Numbered from the stretch's first letter, positions 6,154 through 15,889 are shown. The stretch is 34,264 nucleotides of DNA from Nitrospirota bacterium (GCA_016208915.1 JACQXE010000073.1:1-34264), one strand, 5' to 3'. The notes: generated by a model from the sequence alone, not told the origin. Numbers and translations are program-made.

Positions 6154-6831
6154 TTATCCTCCTGATCTTTTTGCCTCAGCGTCTCCTCGGCGACCCGCCC
6201 AAGGCGGGAATCCGTTGAGGTGAAAAAATTTTTCCTTTATCCATAATGGGTCTATTTTTTCCGTGCGCACCTTCTCAGAGATTACTATAGATTTCAATCC
6301 CTCAAGCGCATCTTTAAACCCATCGTTAATTATAACATAATCATATTTTTTATAGTCCCTTATTTCCACTAATGCCCTTTTAAGCCTGGTTTCTATTTCT
6401 TGTTTGGAATTAGACATCCGCAGATGAAGGCGCTTTCTCAGGGTTTTCATCGAGGGAGGAAGTATAAATATATAAACCCCGCCTGAGTAATTCTTCCTGA
6501 GCTGTTTTGCACCCTGCACGTCTATATCAAGAATGACATCTATTCCTTTATTTAGCATTGATTCCAGTTTTTTTCGAGATGTGCCATAAAGATATCCGTG
6601 AACCTTTGCCCACTCCACGAATTCGCCTCTCTCAATCATTTTGAGAAAAATATCCTCACTGATAAAGATATAATCCCTATTATTTACCTCGCCTTGCCTC
6701 ATGGGTCTTATTGTATATGAAACAGAGTGCCTGAGATTAGGAAGAATCAGACTCAGTTTCTGACATAGTGTAGTCTTGCCTGCGCCTGAAGGCGCTGAGA
6801 CAATGAAAAGGTTTCCTCTATCCCTCTTCAA
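6154..6831 (-). CDS. gmk: Guanylate kinase with repeat-derived C-terminal tail
   Basis: The 225-residue product phosphorylates GMP to GDP using ATP. It shows the P-loop [15 protein letters not shown], the GMP-binding [39 protein letters not shown] and [12 protein letters not shown]. The family usually ends near residue 205; here the last ~20 residues ([20 protein letters not shown]) are encoded by a hairpin repeat (6169-6226) that also occurs in intergenic spacers. The same tail supplies the ribosome-binding site of rpoZ. It overlaps remA by 14 bp at its start. The catalytic core is intact, so activity is expected. Confidence 0.92.
   Translation of the reverse strand: MKRDRGNLFIVSAPSGAGKTTLCQKLSLILPNLRHSVSYTIRPMRQGEVNNRDYIFISEDIFLKMIERGEFVEWAKVHGYLYGTSRKKLESMLNKGIDVILDIDVQGAKQLRKNYSGGVYIFILPPSMKTLRKRLHLRMSNSKQEIETRLKRALVEIRDYKKYDYVIINDGFKDALEGLKSIVISEKVRTEKIDPLWIKEKFFHLNGFPPWAGRRGDAEAKRSGG
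6169..6226. repeat. Hairpin repeat fused into the gmk 3' end
   Basis: GCCTCAGCG.CTCCTCGGCGA, the hairpin CCCGCC-CAA-GGCGGG and a closing GTTGAGGTG lie inside the gmk reading frame. The GCCTCAGCG and CTCCTCGGCGA blocks are shared with the intergenic repeats at 2082-2107 and 4327-4357. This suggests insertion of a mobile hairpin repeat that replaced or extended the original stop region. Confidence 0.6.
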
Positions 6832-7099
6832 CTGTGGTCACCTTTCCTTCAAGGAACCGCTGCGTAATGGTCTCAACCTGCAAAGCGCTAAGTATGATGT
6901 GGTCGCTGTCTGTGACTATTATGGAGCGTGTTCTCCTGCCCTCTGTTGCATCAACAAGTTTCCCCTGCTTTCTTGCCTCCTCACGAAGCCTTTTTATCGG
7001 AGCTGAGCCAGGGGTTACTATTGCAACAACCTTTGATACAAAAACCACATTTCCAAATCCGACATTTACAAGGATATTTCCTAAGTCACTTTTTTTCAT
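6818..7099 (-). CDS. remA: RemA-family (DUF370) regulator
   Basis: The 93-residue product matches the DUF370/RemA family: [29 protein letters not shown], then [20 protein letters not shown]. In Bacillus subtilis RemA is a DNA-binding activator of matrix and osmoprotection genes; in other phyla the gene is almost always beside gmk and its role is little studied. The start has GAGGGG five to six bases upstream. It lies 14 nt after yicC and overlaps gmk, so it belongs to the same operon. Confidence 0.88.
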   Translation of the reverse strand: MKKSDLGNILVNVGFGNVVFVSKVVAIVTPGSAPIKRLREEARKQGKLVDATEGRRTRSIIVTDSDHIILSALQVETITQRFLEGKVTTVEEG

Positions 7100-7113
7100 A
7101 AAAACCCCTCGTA

Positions 7114-7965
7114 CTACTGTATATTCTGTGCTTGTTCTCGCATCTTTTCAATCTCAACCTTCATATCGATTGTAATATCCAGTATCCTGTGAGCAGCTGT
7201 TTTTGCCGCAATGGTATTAACTTCCCTGTTAAGTTCCTGTAACAAAAAATCAAGTCTTTTTCCTATTGTATCACCATTAGAAAGAATTTTTCTGAGGTGT
7301 TTCAGGTGGTTCTCTATCCTTGTCAGCTCTTCTGTTATATCGCTTTTTTCAATCATAATGACAATTTCCTGTTCAATCCTCTCTCTGTCGAACTCCACAG
7401 AGCCAAGAAGACTCTGTAGCCTCTCATGAAATCTCATCCTGCAGTCAGAAATCACCTCAGGCCTCAGGGAAAGGATTTCCCTCAGCATGGATTCAAGCCT
7501 TTCTGCCCTCTGAGTAAGGTCTTGCGCTAAAGCCCTCCCTTCATCAACCCTCATTGTCTCGAGCTGCGCCATTGCATCCCTGAATGCTTCGTTTAAAGAA
7601 CTGGTATCATATTCAGGCTCTTCTGTTATGAGGAGTTCCTTATAATTGTTCAATAGAGTATCGATACCTATTGTGCCCTGCAATGAAAGCTCAGACTTTA
7701 ACGCATTAAGGCTGTTGCATATCTCTTTTGCAAGCAAAGTATTTGGTTTGAGACTTATCTTTTCACCGCCCTTTATCGCTATCAGTATATCGAACTTACC
7801 TCTCGAAAATCTTTCCTTGAGCATATTCCTTAACAGCATCTCGTGGCCATTGAAACCAGTTGTTATCTTTATAGAGATTTCCATAAACCTGTGGTTCAGA
7901 GAACGTATTTCAACCCTGAATCCGTCTTTTTCTGAAGCGCCAAACCCTGTCATGCTCTGTATCAT
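7114..7965 (-). CDS. yicC: YicC family endoribonuclease
   Basis: The 283-residue protein starts MIQSMTGFG, the invariant N-terminus of YicC, and carries the LNHRF.E and [19 protein letters not shown] motifs of the conserved C-terminal DUF1732 region. YicC proteins are divalent-metal-dependent endoribonucleases linked to small-RNA turnover in E. coli. An upstream TTG (8004) would add 13 residues, but that TTG is the first part of a -35 box, so ATG 7965 is the start. It is the first gene of the operon yicC-remA-gmk-rpoZ-coaBC. It has no ribosome-binding site: its promoter predicts a leader of only about 4 nt. Confidence 0.9.
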   Translation of the reverse strand: MIQSMTGFGASEKDGFRVEIRSLNHRFMEISIKITTGFNGHEMLLRNMLKERFSRGKFDILIAIKGGEKISLKPNTLLAKEICNSLNALKSELSLQGTIGIDTLLNNYKELLITEEPEYDTSSLNEAFRDAMAQLETMRVDEGRALAQDLTQRAERLESMLREILSLRPEVISDCRMRFHERLQSLLGSVEFDRERIEQEIVIMIEKSDITEELTRIENHLKHLRKILSNGDTIGKRLDFLLQELNREVNTIAAKTAAHRILDITIDMKVEIEKMREQAQNIQ

Positions 7966-7975
7966 GGTAAGGTAA

Positions 7976-8004
7976 AATATAAAATAGTTTGCATATTTAG
8001 TCAA
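7976..8004 (-). promoter_or_regulatory. Promoter of the yicC operon
   Basis: On the minus strand TTGACT (8004-7999), a 17-nt spacer and TATATT (7981-7976) form a near-consensus sigma-70 promoter. Predicted +1 is near 7969, four bases before the yicC ATG. It overlaps the divergent promoter region of pcm. Confidence 0.7.
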
Positions 8005-8011
8005 TTAATAT

Positions 8012-8020
8012 TGATATAAT
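8012..8020 (+). promoter_or_regulatory. Extended -10 promoter of pcm, leaderless
   Basis: TGATATAAT ends at 8020, so +1 is predicted at 8027, the A of the ATG. No Shine-Dalgarno sequence is present. The geometry is identical to 3024-3039 and, on the other strand, 32286-32271. Confidence 0.65.
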
Positions 8021-8026
8021 TGCTGT

Positions 8027-8752
8027 ATGAGGAAATTACCTTTGCTTTTTGTATTAGCAGCCCTTGCAGTGTTACTCATAATAATCAAATCCGACCTCAA
8101 TGCATTTGATGACTACAGACAGAAACGGCAAAGAATGGTAGAAAATGACATAAGAGGAAGAGGGATCAAGGACAAAAGAGTGCTGGATGCAATGTCGAGA
8201 ATCGAGAGACATCTCTTTGTAGATAAGGGTTTGATGCACAGGGCATACGAGGACAATCCCCTCCCAATAGATGAAGGACAGACAATTTCCCAGCCTTATG
8301 TCGTTGCACTCATGACAGAGGCATTACGGCTTAAACCAACAGACAGGGTGCTGGAAATAGGGACTGGTTCGGGTTATCAGGCAGCGGTTCTTGCAGAGAT
8401 TGCATCAGAGGTCTATACAATAGAGATAAGAAAAAAACTTGTTGAAAAGTCTGAGAATCTATTAAAAAGCTTAGGATACAGGAATATCAAAGTGAAACAT
8501 GCTGACGGCTATTTTGGCTGGGAAGAACATGGACCTTTTGATGCGATAATAGTGACTGCTTCAGCAAACCATATACCTCCGCCATTGATAAGGCAGCTAA
8601 AGGAAGGAGGCAGTCTTATCATTCCGCTGGGCAGCACTGTATATTTTCAGACACTCACGTTAGCTACTAAAAAGAAAGGGGAACTCGATGTACTTCAGAT
8701 GACCTCAGTAGCATTCGTCCCGATGACAGGAGAAGTGCAGAAAAAGAAATAA
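8027..8752 (+). CDS. pcm: Protein-L-isoaspartate O-methyltransferase with signal/anchor
   Basis: The 241-residue enzyme repairs isoaspartyl residues by SAM-dependent carboxyl methylation. Motifs are [14 protein letters not shown], the SAM-binding [24 protein letters not shown], and [17 protein letters not shown] with GGSLIIPLG. Residues 1-25 ([18 protein letters not shown]) are a signal peptide or membrane anchor, absent from the cytosolic E. coli enzyme, so this one probably acts in the periplasm. Its mRNA is predicted to be leaderless. It is divergent from yicC and convergent with the next gene. Confidence 0.9.
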   Translation: MRKLPLLFVLAALAVLLIIIKSDLNAFDDYRQKRQRMVENDIRGRGIKDKRVLDAMSRIERHLFVDKGLMHRAYEDNPLPIDEGQTISQPYVVALMTEALRLKPTDRVLEIGTGSGYQAAVLAEIASEVYTIEIRKKLVEKSENLLKSLGYRNIKVKHADGYFGWEEHGPFDAIIVTASANHIPPPLIRQLKEGGSLIIPLGSTVYFQTLTLATKKKGELDVLQMTSVAFVPMTGEVQKKK

Positions 8753-8788
8753 ATGGTATCTGAGCGAAATACTATATCCTGTCTCTAT

Positions 8789-11143
8789 TTATTTGATACG
8801 ATTCAAAGCAAAAAATGCGAATACATACATTATCGCACCTGCAATAATAACTATCTTAAACCCTGCTGATAAAGCCAACATGACAGCCAAAATCGGCGCA
8901 AGAACAGAAAAATAGCCATTTACTGCCCATGCCCATGGGACCAGCTGCGGATTGTTTTTGCTAAGACGGGAAAGTCCAGATGGAAAAGGTATTCCCATAA
9001 GAATGCCGGCCGGCATCAAGACAAGAAACACAAAAAATATCTTTGTATTCAATGAATACGGATAGATAATACCCATCATCCGAGGCAAAAAGAGGCCGTA
9101 TAACAGAATTATCAGAGAAAGCACAATGATCACACGGGGTTTATGCAGCAGCTTAAAATGCTGGCTCAGCAAACTTCCGATACCTGAACTTATAAGCATA
9201 GATGATATAACAGATGCAACAGCATAAGGCGGATTTTCGAGTAGAAGTATCATCCTCTGAATAAAGGAAATCTCAACAAACATAAAACCAATTCCAAGGA
9301 GTGCAAAATATGAGAGAGAAAAGATAAGACTGCTGTTAACAGAACTGCTTCCCCTCAGTTTTACAGCAGGTAGAAGTATCAACAATATGCTTAAAAACAT
9401 CACCTGCAAAAATATAACAGGCAATAGATAGCCCTCCTCGATAAAGTACTGCCATTTACTACCCATCAGTCTGTATATCTCCCTGATATTTCCGAGTTTC
9501 AGATAATAATGGAAAAATGGATTTTCATCATGGACAGGCCTGATGTCGAATATATAATCCTCATTGAATCTGTCTCGTGTTTCACTGGATATAAGGCTGT
9601 TGAATGCATCAAAATATTCATTCGAAGGCATCCTGATATATAAATTCGTTTCACTCTCTGAAATACCCGGATAATAAAGCAGGTCAAATCTTCTTGTGCC
9701 TGCAAAGTTTCTCATAGTGGTGATATCATTTTTTGATAATTCAGACATCTTGACAATAATGGTTATAGTTCCCCAACTTCTCAAAGCTGCTATATGCCTG
9801 CCGGGGTCTTTAATCCCCAACTCTTCCAAGGCAACTACAACCGTATTAATCAGTCTGAGCTCAGTTCTCGGAGGAGGAATGATGAAAAGGTTAAGCGCCA
9901 ATATGCCATCAATATTCAGATGGCTGAGATATTCTGTAAATGCCTCGACCGTAAATCTGTAATCCTCTGAAAATCCAAAAGAACCGGAAGGCATTGATCC
10001 CATGACAGATAGATCAATGATGTCAAATTTTTTATTGAATGAAAACAAATAGCCCCTCCCTATTCCTGCCCATGTATTATTGCCATAAATATCAGATGAA
10101 AATCCTCTCGAATATTCTCTTACTGCCTTTATCATAACTGGATTTGAATCTATTTTATAAATATCTCCTGCCTTGTAATATTCTGCGATGAGCGCTGTAA
10201 GCCCTCCTTTTGGTTCGAGTATGAGCACACTGTTTTTTCTGGACAGTTCATAAGGCAGGGCCGAAGGAAGGTATCTGATAAATCCAAGAGCGTCTTTACT
10301 ACTGTATTTTGTCATAGCGTATATCTCTCCTGCATCCACTGAAATGCCTACCTGCTCAGGAAGGTCTTCAAGGTATTTAAAACTCAATCCGGGCGCAAAC
10401 CTTACTGCCGGGCTTCTGAATATGTCAACTCGTGAAAAAGGGCTTTGATATGTTCTTAAATGTTCTGCTCCGGGAAACTTCATTGCAACCTGAAAAGGTT
10501 TAAACGCAGATATTTTTTGCCCTATGAATGCAGGATTAAGATACAGGATAGTCAGATTGACAAGCATAAAAATAATAGATATGATCTTTACTCTCCTGCT
10601 TCCAAAGATCAACAGGGAGATTATCGAGAGAGATGATACAATGAATACGATTCTCTCCGGTCCTCCTGAGGATAACAGATAAAGTACCAGCATAGAGCCT
10701 GTTCCTGCGCCTGTAAGGTCTGCTCCGTATATAAGCCCTGTATTGCCGGGGATTGTTGAAAAAGCTGTTGCTATAATCAATCCGAAAAAGAAAAATGGGA
10801 GTGATAAAACTATGTAGTAAAGTGTAATATAAAAAATCTGTATCCTATCCCACGAAAGCCTTGCAGGTTCAAATGGAATGAGATTTGTAATAAGATAGCT
10901 CAATGGAATGCATATGCTTAACATGAGGAGGTAAAGAGGAATATTTCGAAGGTTTCTGAGTGCTGGATAAACCGAGAGGATTGTGCCGCTTACGCCGATG
11001 CCAAGCATAGCTATACTGATTACCATAAAGGCAAAGTGATACCACAGAGATATTGAAAACATCCTGATAAGCGCTATTTCATAAGAAATGCTTGAGAGAG
11101 AGGCAAAAAAGATAGCAGTTATTATGGCACGTGATTTTTCCAT
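8789..11143 (-). CDS. Polytopic membrane protein with spermidine-synthase-like domain
   Basis: The 784-residue protein has three parts. Residues 1-215 hold about six or seven membrane segments. Residues about 230-540 form a soluble domain with a Rossmann-like nucleotide site (LILEPKGGLTALIAEYY, then KIDSNPVMI) and the FSEDYRFTVEAFTEYLSHL stretch typical of polyamine synthases. Residues 560-784 hold five or six further membrane segments. The aspartate motif of true spermidine synthases (DSTDP) is replaced by DLSVMGS, so aminopropyl transfer is doubtful and the substrate is unknown. The gene has no ribosome-binding site; a TATAAT lies 11 nt upstream of the ATG. The name 'fused MFS/spermidine synthase' is the likely automatic label. 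Confidence 0.75.
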   Translation of the reverse strand: MEKSRAIITAIFFASLSSISYEIALIRMFSISLWYHFAFMVISIAMLGIGVSGTILSVYPALRNLRNIPLYLLMLSICIPLSYLITNLIPFEPARLSWDRIQIFYITLYYIVLSLPFFFFGLIIATAFSTIPGNTGLIYGADLTGAGTGSMLVLYLLSSGGPERIVFIVSSLSIISLLIFGSRRVKIISIIFMLVNLTILYLNPAFIGQKISAFKPFQVAMKFPGAEHLRTYQSPFSRVDIFRSPAVRFAPGLSFKYLEDLPEQVGISVDAGEIYAMTKYSSKDALGFIRYLPSALPYELSRKNSVLILEPKGGLTALIAEYYKAGDIYKIDSNPVMIKAVREYSRGFSSDIYGNNTWAGIGRGYLFSFNKKFDIIDLSVMGSMPSGSFGFSEDYRFTVEAFTEYLSHLNIDGILALNLFIIPPPRTELRLINTVVVALEELGIKDPGRHIAALRSWGTITIIVKMSELSKNDITTMRNFAGTRRFDLLYYPGISESETNLYIRMPSNEYFDAFNSLISSETRDRFNEDYIFDIRPVHDENPFFHYYLKLGNIREIYRLMGSKWQYFIEEGYLLPVIFLQVMFLSILLILLPAVKLRGSSSVNSSLIFSLSYFALLGIGFMFVEISFIQRMILLLENPPYAVASVISSMLISSGIGSLLSQHFKLLHKPRVIIVLSLIILLYGLFLPRMMGIIYPYSLNTKIFFVFLVLMPAGILMGIPFPSGLSRLSKNNPQLVPWAWAVNGYFSVLAPILAVMLALSAGFKIVIIAGAIMYVFAFFALNRIK

Positions 11144-11154
11144 CTGCTATAGAA

Positions 11155-11160
11155 ATTATA
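11155..11160 (-). promoter_or_regulatory. -10 box of the membrane methyltransferase-like gene
   Basis: TATAAT on the minus strand (11160-11155) predicts +1 at about 11148, five bases before the ATG at 11143. No clear -35 or Shine-Dalgarno is visible. Confidence 0.5.
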
Positions 11161-11245
11161 ACTCATAAATCAACGGTTAGCATTAGGGCAAACTACCTCT
11201 TTGAAAGATACTAAGACGGCTATAAGTAAGAATACATTCTTGTCA

Positions 11246-11446
11246 TTCTCCGGCTTGGAGACTGTGTCACAATTGTCATCCCGAACTTGTTTCGGGATCT
11301 CAATGAAATATAACATCTTGAAAATACGAGATTCTGAAATAAATTCAGAATGACAGTCTAGGCATTTTCAGGATTGCGACACAGCCTCTTGACCGGGGAA
11401 TCCAGAAAGGCTTTGGATGCCCGATTAAAAACTTCGGGCATGACGT
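11246..11446. repeat. MITE-like composite of nested inverted repeats
   Basis: This part of a 650-bp gene-free stretch is built of repeats. Outer imperfect arms of ~29 bp (from 11246, TTCTCCGG...GTGTCACAATTG, and its partner ending at 11400, ATTGCGACACAGCCTC...CCGGGGAA) enclose the hairpins TCCCGAAC..GTTTCGGGAT (11279-11298) and ATTCTGAAATAAATTCAGAAT (11331-11351). A further unit GGAATCCAG..GCCCGATT..TTCGGGCATGACG follows to 11446. There is no ORF inside. The rest of the stretch holds the 11527 hairpin and the ilvC promoter. Confidence 0.6.
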
Positions 11447-11526
11447 TAAAATCATGATGCATGTATTCTTATTAATGACCGCATTAGTATTGCTGCCAAA
11501 GAAAAAATTCGTCTAAAAATAAAGAA

Positions 11527-11547
11527 CCCTGCGGCAAGACCGCAGGG
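11527..11547 (-). terminator. Hairpin, possible minus-strand terminator
   Basis: CCCTGCGG and CCGCAGGG form a perfect 8-bp stem with a 5-nt loop. On the minus strand a T-rich stretch follows (TTCTTTATTTTTAG), as in a Rho-independent terminator; on the plus strand there is none. No convincing minus-strand gene lies to its right, so it may end an unannotated RNA or be a relic. Confidence 0.5.
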
Positions 11548-11754
11548 AATTATCGAGTTAAAAAGAGATTAAATATTCCGAGAAATGTCTTTGATGCAGA
11601 GTCATACTGTCTGATATAAAAATCATGGGTATATTATTTGTTGATATTTTTACTTTCCAGTAGGAAAACAGAGCATGTGAAGCCAAAGGGAGTGGAAAAA
11701 GGTTAAGATAGCTAACCAAGTCATCATAAAATAGCAAAATCTTGGAATCTGTAA

Positions 11755-12815
<1,061 letters not shown>

Positions 12816-12893
12816 AGACAGTGACAGTGACAAGTGTCTGTAAAATATTCCTTATCTGACACTGACACAAATCACTGACACTTTAAGAGAGAA

Positions 12894-13523
12894 ATGATGA
12901 AACTCGCATCTGAGGGTTATCCTTATATAATCTTTTTCGCGATTGTCACAGTTATCGCTTTTTTCATAGCTGGAATATGGCTAGCCCTTTTACCATTTGT
13001 ATTAACCATTTTCATGCTCTTTTTCTTCCGCGACCCTGAGAGGAAGATTCCAGAAGGAAAAGGAATATTTCTATCTCCTGCTGACGGCAAGATAATTCTG
13101 ATACAGGATATCCGTGAAGATAAATTTCTGAAAGACAATACAACTGAAGTGAGCATCTTCATGTCGCCTTTTAATGTCCATGTAAACAGAGCGCCGTGCG
13201 ATGGGGTTGTTGAGTCTGTTGTGCATACAGCCGGCAGATTCCTCTCTGCATTCAGACATGAGGCGTCTTTGCAGAATGAAAACATTGCGATGCTTCTGAA
13301 TACAAACGAAAGGAAAGTCCTTGTACGGCAGGTGGCGGGATTTCTCGCAAGAAGGGCGGTATGCAGGGTAAAAGCCGGCGACAAACTAAAACGAGGTGAA
13401 AGATACGGTATTATAAAGTTCAGTTCGAGGCTCGATATTTACTTACCCAGGGAGGCTGATATTAAGGTAAAATCAGGGGAGAAGGTGAAAGCAGGAGAGA
13501 CTGTTATAGGGGTCATTAAATGA
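12894..13523 (+). CDS. psd: Phosphatidylserine decarboxylase, short form
   Basis: The 209-residue proenzyme would convert phosphatidylserine to phosphatidylethanolamine. A membrane hairpin at residues 8-45 precedes FFRDPERKIPEGKGIFLSPADGKI, SIFMSPFNVHVNRAPCDGVV with the catalytic His, and the C-terminal pyruvoyl region. The self-cleavage motif, normally FGSR, reads FSSR (Ser177-Ser178), so the conserved Gly is replaced by Ser. Cleavage before Ser178 may still occur. It sits between ilvC and pssA, the source of its substrate, and overlaps pssA by 4 bp (ATGA). The ilvC-psd spacer holds short TGACAGTGACA and TGACACTGACAC repeats. Confidence 0.9.
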   Translation: MMKLASEGYPYIIFFAIVTVIAFFIAGIWLALLPFVLTIFMLFFFRDPERKIPEGKGIFLSPADGKIILIQDIREDKFLKDNTTEVSIFMSPFNVHVNRAPCDGVVESVVHTAGRFLSAFRHEASLQNENIAMLLNTNERKVLVRQVAGFLARRAVCRVKAGDKLKRGERYGIIKFSSRLDIYLPREADIKVKSGEKVKAGETVIGVIK

Positions 13524-14239
13524 GAAAAGGCATATACATACTTCCAAACAGCCTTACAATGTGCGGTATGTTTGCAGGATTTTACGCAATACTTGCAGCA
13601 ATAAAAGGAGATTTTGTTCATGCTGCATGGGCGATAATAGTCGCTGATATCTTTGACGGACTTGATGGCTGGATTGCACGGCTTACTCACAGCACAACAA
13701 GATTCGGGATAGAACTGGACTCCTTATCAGATCTTGTTTCCTTTGGCGTTGCGCCTGCTGTTATAGCTTTTAAATGGTCACTCATATCATTCGGAAGAAT
13801 CGGTTGGGCAGCAGCGTTTCTGTTCGTTGCGTGCGGGGCATTGCGGCTTGCACGATATAATGTGCAAATGGGATCCGCTGAAAAAAAATCATTCACTGGA
13901 ATGCCCATACCAGGAGCAGCAAGTGTTCTCGCTGCAACAGTCATCTTCTACAATGCGATGGACTGGCCAGGACCAAAAAGCATATTTATACTCCTCCTCA
14001 CATTCTTGCTTGCGATCCTAATGGTGAGCACACTCAGATTCCACGGTGCAAAAGAACTTGACTTCAGAAAAAGGAAACCATTTTGGATACTCGTAACTAT
14101 TGCTATAGTATTTGCCGTAATAATAATGCATCCTGAGATTGCGCTCTTTGTCTTTGCAATGCTCTATTTAATTTTAGGTATAATAGAGAATATGTATCTT
14201 TATCTATTAAAAAGGAGAGAGTCCGAGCAGAAAACCTAA
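13520..14239 (+). CDS. pssA: CDP-diacylglycerol-serine O-phosphatidyltransferase
   Basis: The 239-residue integral membrane enzyme transfers phosphatidyl from CDP-diacylglycerol to serine. The CDP-alcohol phosphotransferase signature is complete: DIFDGLDGWIAR, then GIELDSLSDL, giving DxxDGxxAR...GxxxDxxxD. About seven hydrophobic segments follow, with a basic C-terminus. It is translationally coupled to psd through an ATGA overlap, and the two genes perform consecutive steps of phosphatidylethanolamine synthesis. A hairpin repeat follows the stop codon. Confidence 0.93.
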   Translation: MRKGIYILPNSLTMCGMFAGFYAILAAIKGDFVHAAWAIIVADIFDGLDGWIARLTHSTTRFGIELDSLSDLVSFGVAPAVIAFKWSLISFGRIGWAAAFLFVACGALRLARYNVQMGSAEKKSFTGMPIPGAASVLAATVIFYNAMDWPGPKSIFILLLTFLLAILMVSTLRFHGAKELDFRKRKPFWILVTIAIVFAVIIMHPEIALFVFAMLYLILGIIENMYLYLLKRRESEQKT

Positions 14240-14303
14240 ACTGTCATTCCTGCGAAAGCAGGAATCCAGAAAAATAGATTCCGTGTCAAGCACGGAATGA
14301 CAA
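14240..14303. repeat. TGTCATTCC-type hairpin repeat pair
   Basis: TGTCATTCCTGCGAAAGCAGGAATCCAG forms one hairpin and ATTCCGTGTCAAGCACGGAATGACA a second. They are oriented so that TGTCATTCC and GGAATGACA bracket the whole unit. The repeat fills the pssA-leuA gap and reaches over the first possible leuA start codon (14297). Related units are at 11246-11446, 27575-27628 and 29518-29599. Confidence 0.75.
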
Positions 14304-14320
14304 CAAGTATGGTGGTAAAA

Positions 14321-15823
14321 ATGAGAATAGTCAAGATATTTGATACAACCCTTCGTGACGGAGAACAGTCTCCGGGCGCTTCAATGAATGTTGAGGAAAA
14401 GCTTCAGGTTGCAAAACAACTTGTAAGGCTTGGTGTTGACATCATAGAGGCAGGATTTCCTATTGCATCTGAGGGCGATTTTGAGGCTGTAAACAGGATA
14501 GCCAATGAAGTAAATGGGGCTGTTATCGCAGGGCTTGCAAGGGCAAAAGAGGCGGATATTAAAAGGGCATGGGAAGCTGTTAAAAATGCGCAGCATAAGC
14601 GGATACATACATTCCACTCAACTTCAGATATACACCTGCAATATCAGTTCCGCATAAGCCGGGAAGAGGCGCTAAAACGGTCTGTCGAGATGGTCAGGTA
14701 CGCAAGAAGCCTGGTAAAAGATGTTGAATTCTCACCAATGGATGCCACAAGAACTGAACTCAGCTATCTGCTTGAGGTAATTGATGCGGTCATTGAGGCA
14801 GGAGCTTTAACTGTAAATATCCCTGACACTGTCGGATATACAACCCCTGAAGAGTTCGGCAAAATTATAAGGGCAATTAAAGAAAGAATCAATGACAGGG
14901 CAGTGATCTCTGTTCATTGTCATAATGACCTTGGACTTGCAGTTGCAAACTCGCTCTCTGCGGTCTTTAATGGCGCGGGACAGGTTGAATGCACGATTAA
15001 TGGCATAGGAGAGCGCGCAGGGAACTGTTCGCTGGAAGAAATTGCAATGGCATTAAGGACAAGAAAGGACTTCTTCAATGCCGATACAGATATAAACACA
15101 AGAGAGATAATCCGTTCAAGCAGGCTTATAACAAAGATAACAGGGATACCTGTACAGCCCAATAAGGCAATAGTAGGTGCAAATGCATTTGCCCACGAGT
15201 CAGGCATTCATCAGGACGGCCTGCTAAAGGAAAAAACAACATATGAAATTATAAGACCTGAAAGCATCGGGCTTCAGAGCACAAGACTCGTCCTCGGAAA
15301 ACACTCCGGAAGACACGCATTCAAAACAAGGTTAAAGGAATTAGGTTATGACCTGAGCCCTGAAGAGGCAGAGAGCGCATTTATGAAGTTTAAACATCTT
15401 GCTGATCAGAAAAAAGAGATTTATGATGAAGACCTGGAGACGCTCGTTTCAGAAGAGGTTGCCAAGATACCTGAGATATATAGCCTTGTTGACCTATCTG
15501 TTTTGAGCGGTTTAAAGAAAAAACCCAAAGCCATTATCAAGATGAGGGTAAAAGGCAAAACAGTTCAAAAAACAGCTACTGGCGACGGACCTGTTGATGC
15601 AACTTATAAGGCAATTGCATCTTTAACCAAAGCTAAGAGCAATCTCTTGAAATTCGAGGTAAAGAGCATAACAGGCGGGACAGACGCCCTCGGAGAGGTC
15701 ATTGTCTCACTTGAAGAAAAAGACAAGACAGTGAGAGGGCACGGCGCTGACACAGACATAATCGTAGCCGCAGCAAAGGCATACATCAATGCGCTGAACA
15801 AACTAGCGGTAAGGAAAAAATAG
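14321..15823 (+). CDS. leuA: 2-isopropylmalate synthase
   Basis: The 500-residue enzyme condenses acetyl-CoA with 2-oxoisovalerate, the first committed step to leucine. The TIM-barrel starts IFDTTLRDGEQSPGASM; the metal-binding VHCHNDLGLAVANSL and GERAGNCSLEE follow; the linker has HESGIHQDG. The C-terminal part (about 380-500) is the leucine-binding regulatory domain. In-frame ATGs at 14297 and 14309 exist, but the first lies in a hairpin repeat; ATG 14321 has GGTGG at usable spacing and fits the family start. Feedback inhibition by leucine is expected from the domain. Confidence 0.94.
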   Translation: MRIVKIFDTTLRDGEQSPGASMNVEEKLQVAKQLVRLGVDIIEAGFPIASEGDFEAVNRIANEVNGAVIAGLARAKEADIKRAWEAVKNAQHKRIHTFHSTSDIHLQYQFRISREEALKRSVEMVRYARSLVKDVEFSPMDATRTELSYLLEVIDAVIEAGALTVNIPDTVGYTTPEEFGKIIRAIKERINDRAVISVHCHNDLGLAVANSLSAVFNGAGQVECTINGIGERAGNCSLEEIAMALRTRKDFFNADTDINTREIIRSSRLITKITGIPVQPNKAIVGANAFAHESGIHQDGLLKEKTTYEIIRPESIGLQSTRLVLGKHSGRHAFKTRLKELGYDLSPEEAESAFMKFKHLADQKKEIYDEDLETLVSEEVAKIPEIYSLVDLSVLSGLKKKPKAIIKMRVKGKTVQKTATGDGPVDATYKAIASLTKAKSNLLKFEVKSITGGTDALGEVIVSLEEKDKTVRGHGADTDIIVAAAKAYINALNKLAVRKK

Positions 15824-15874
15824 TTAGATGAAATTTAAATAAAAAGGGAATAATGGCATTTTTGATTTATTTTA

Positions 15875-15883
15875 TGGTGTAAT
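15875..15883 (+). promoter_or_regulatory. Extended -10 promoter of the PilZ gene, leaderless
   Basis: TGGTGTAAT has the TGn extension and a TGTAAT hexamer ending at 15883. The predicted +1 is 15890, the G of the GTG start codon. There is no Shine-Dalgarno sequence. Confidence 0.5.
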
Positions 15884-15889
15884 ATTTCT

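Noticed and set aside
11640-11720. Possible c-di-GMP-I-like riboswitch (GTGAAGCC...AAAGGGAGT...GGTTA/TAACC hairpin)
   Set aside because: Only short pieces resemble the consensus, key invariant positions are not matched, and the likely ilvC -10 box lies downstream, so it would not be in the ilvC mRNA.
12816-12893. TGACAGTGACA / TGACACTGACAC repeats between ilvC and psd as an operator
   Set aside because: The copies are short, low-complexity and not arranged as a clean inverted repeat; no regulator is encoded nearby.
14297-14320. Upstream ATG of leuA
   Set aside because: It lies within the hairpin repeat, and the family N-terminus starts at 14321.
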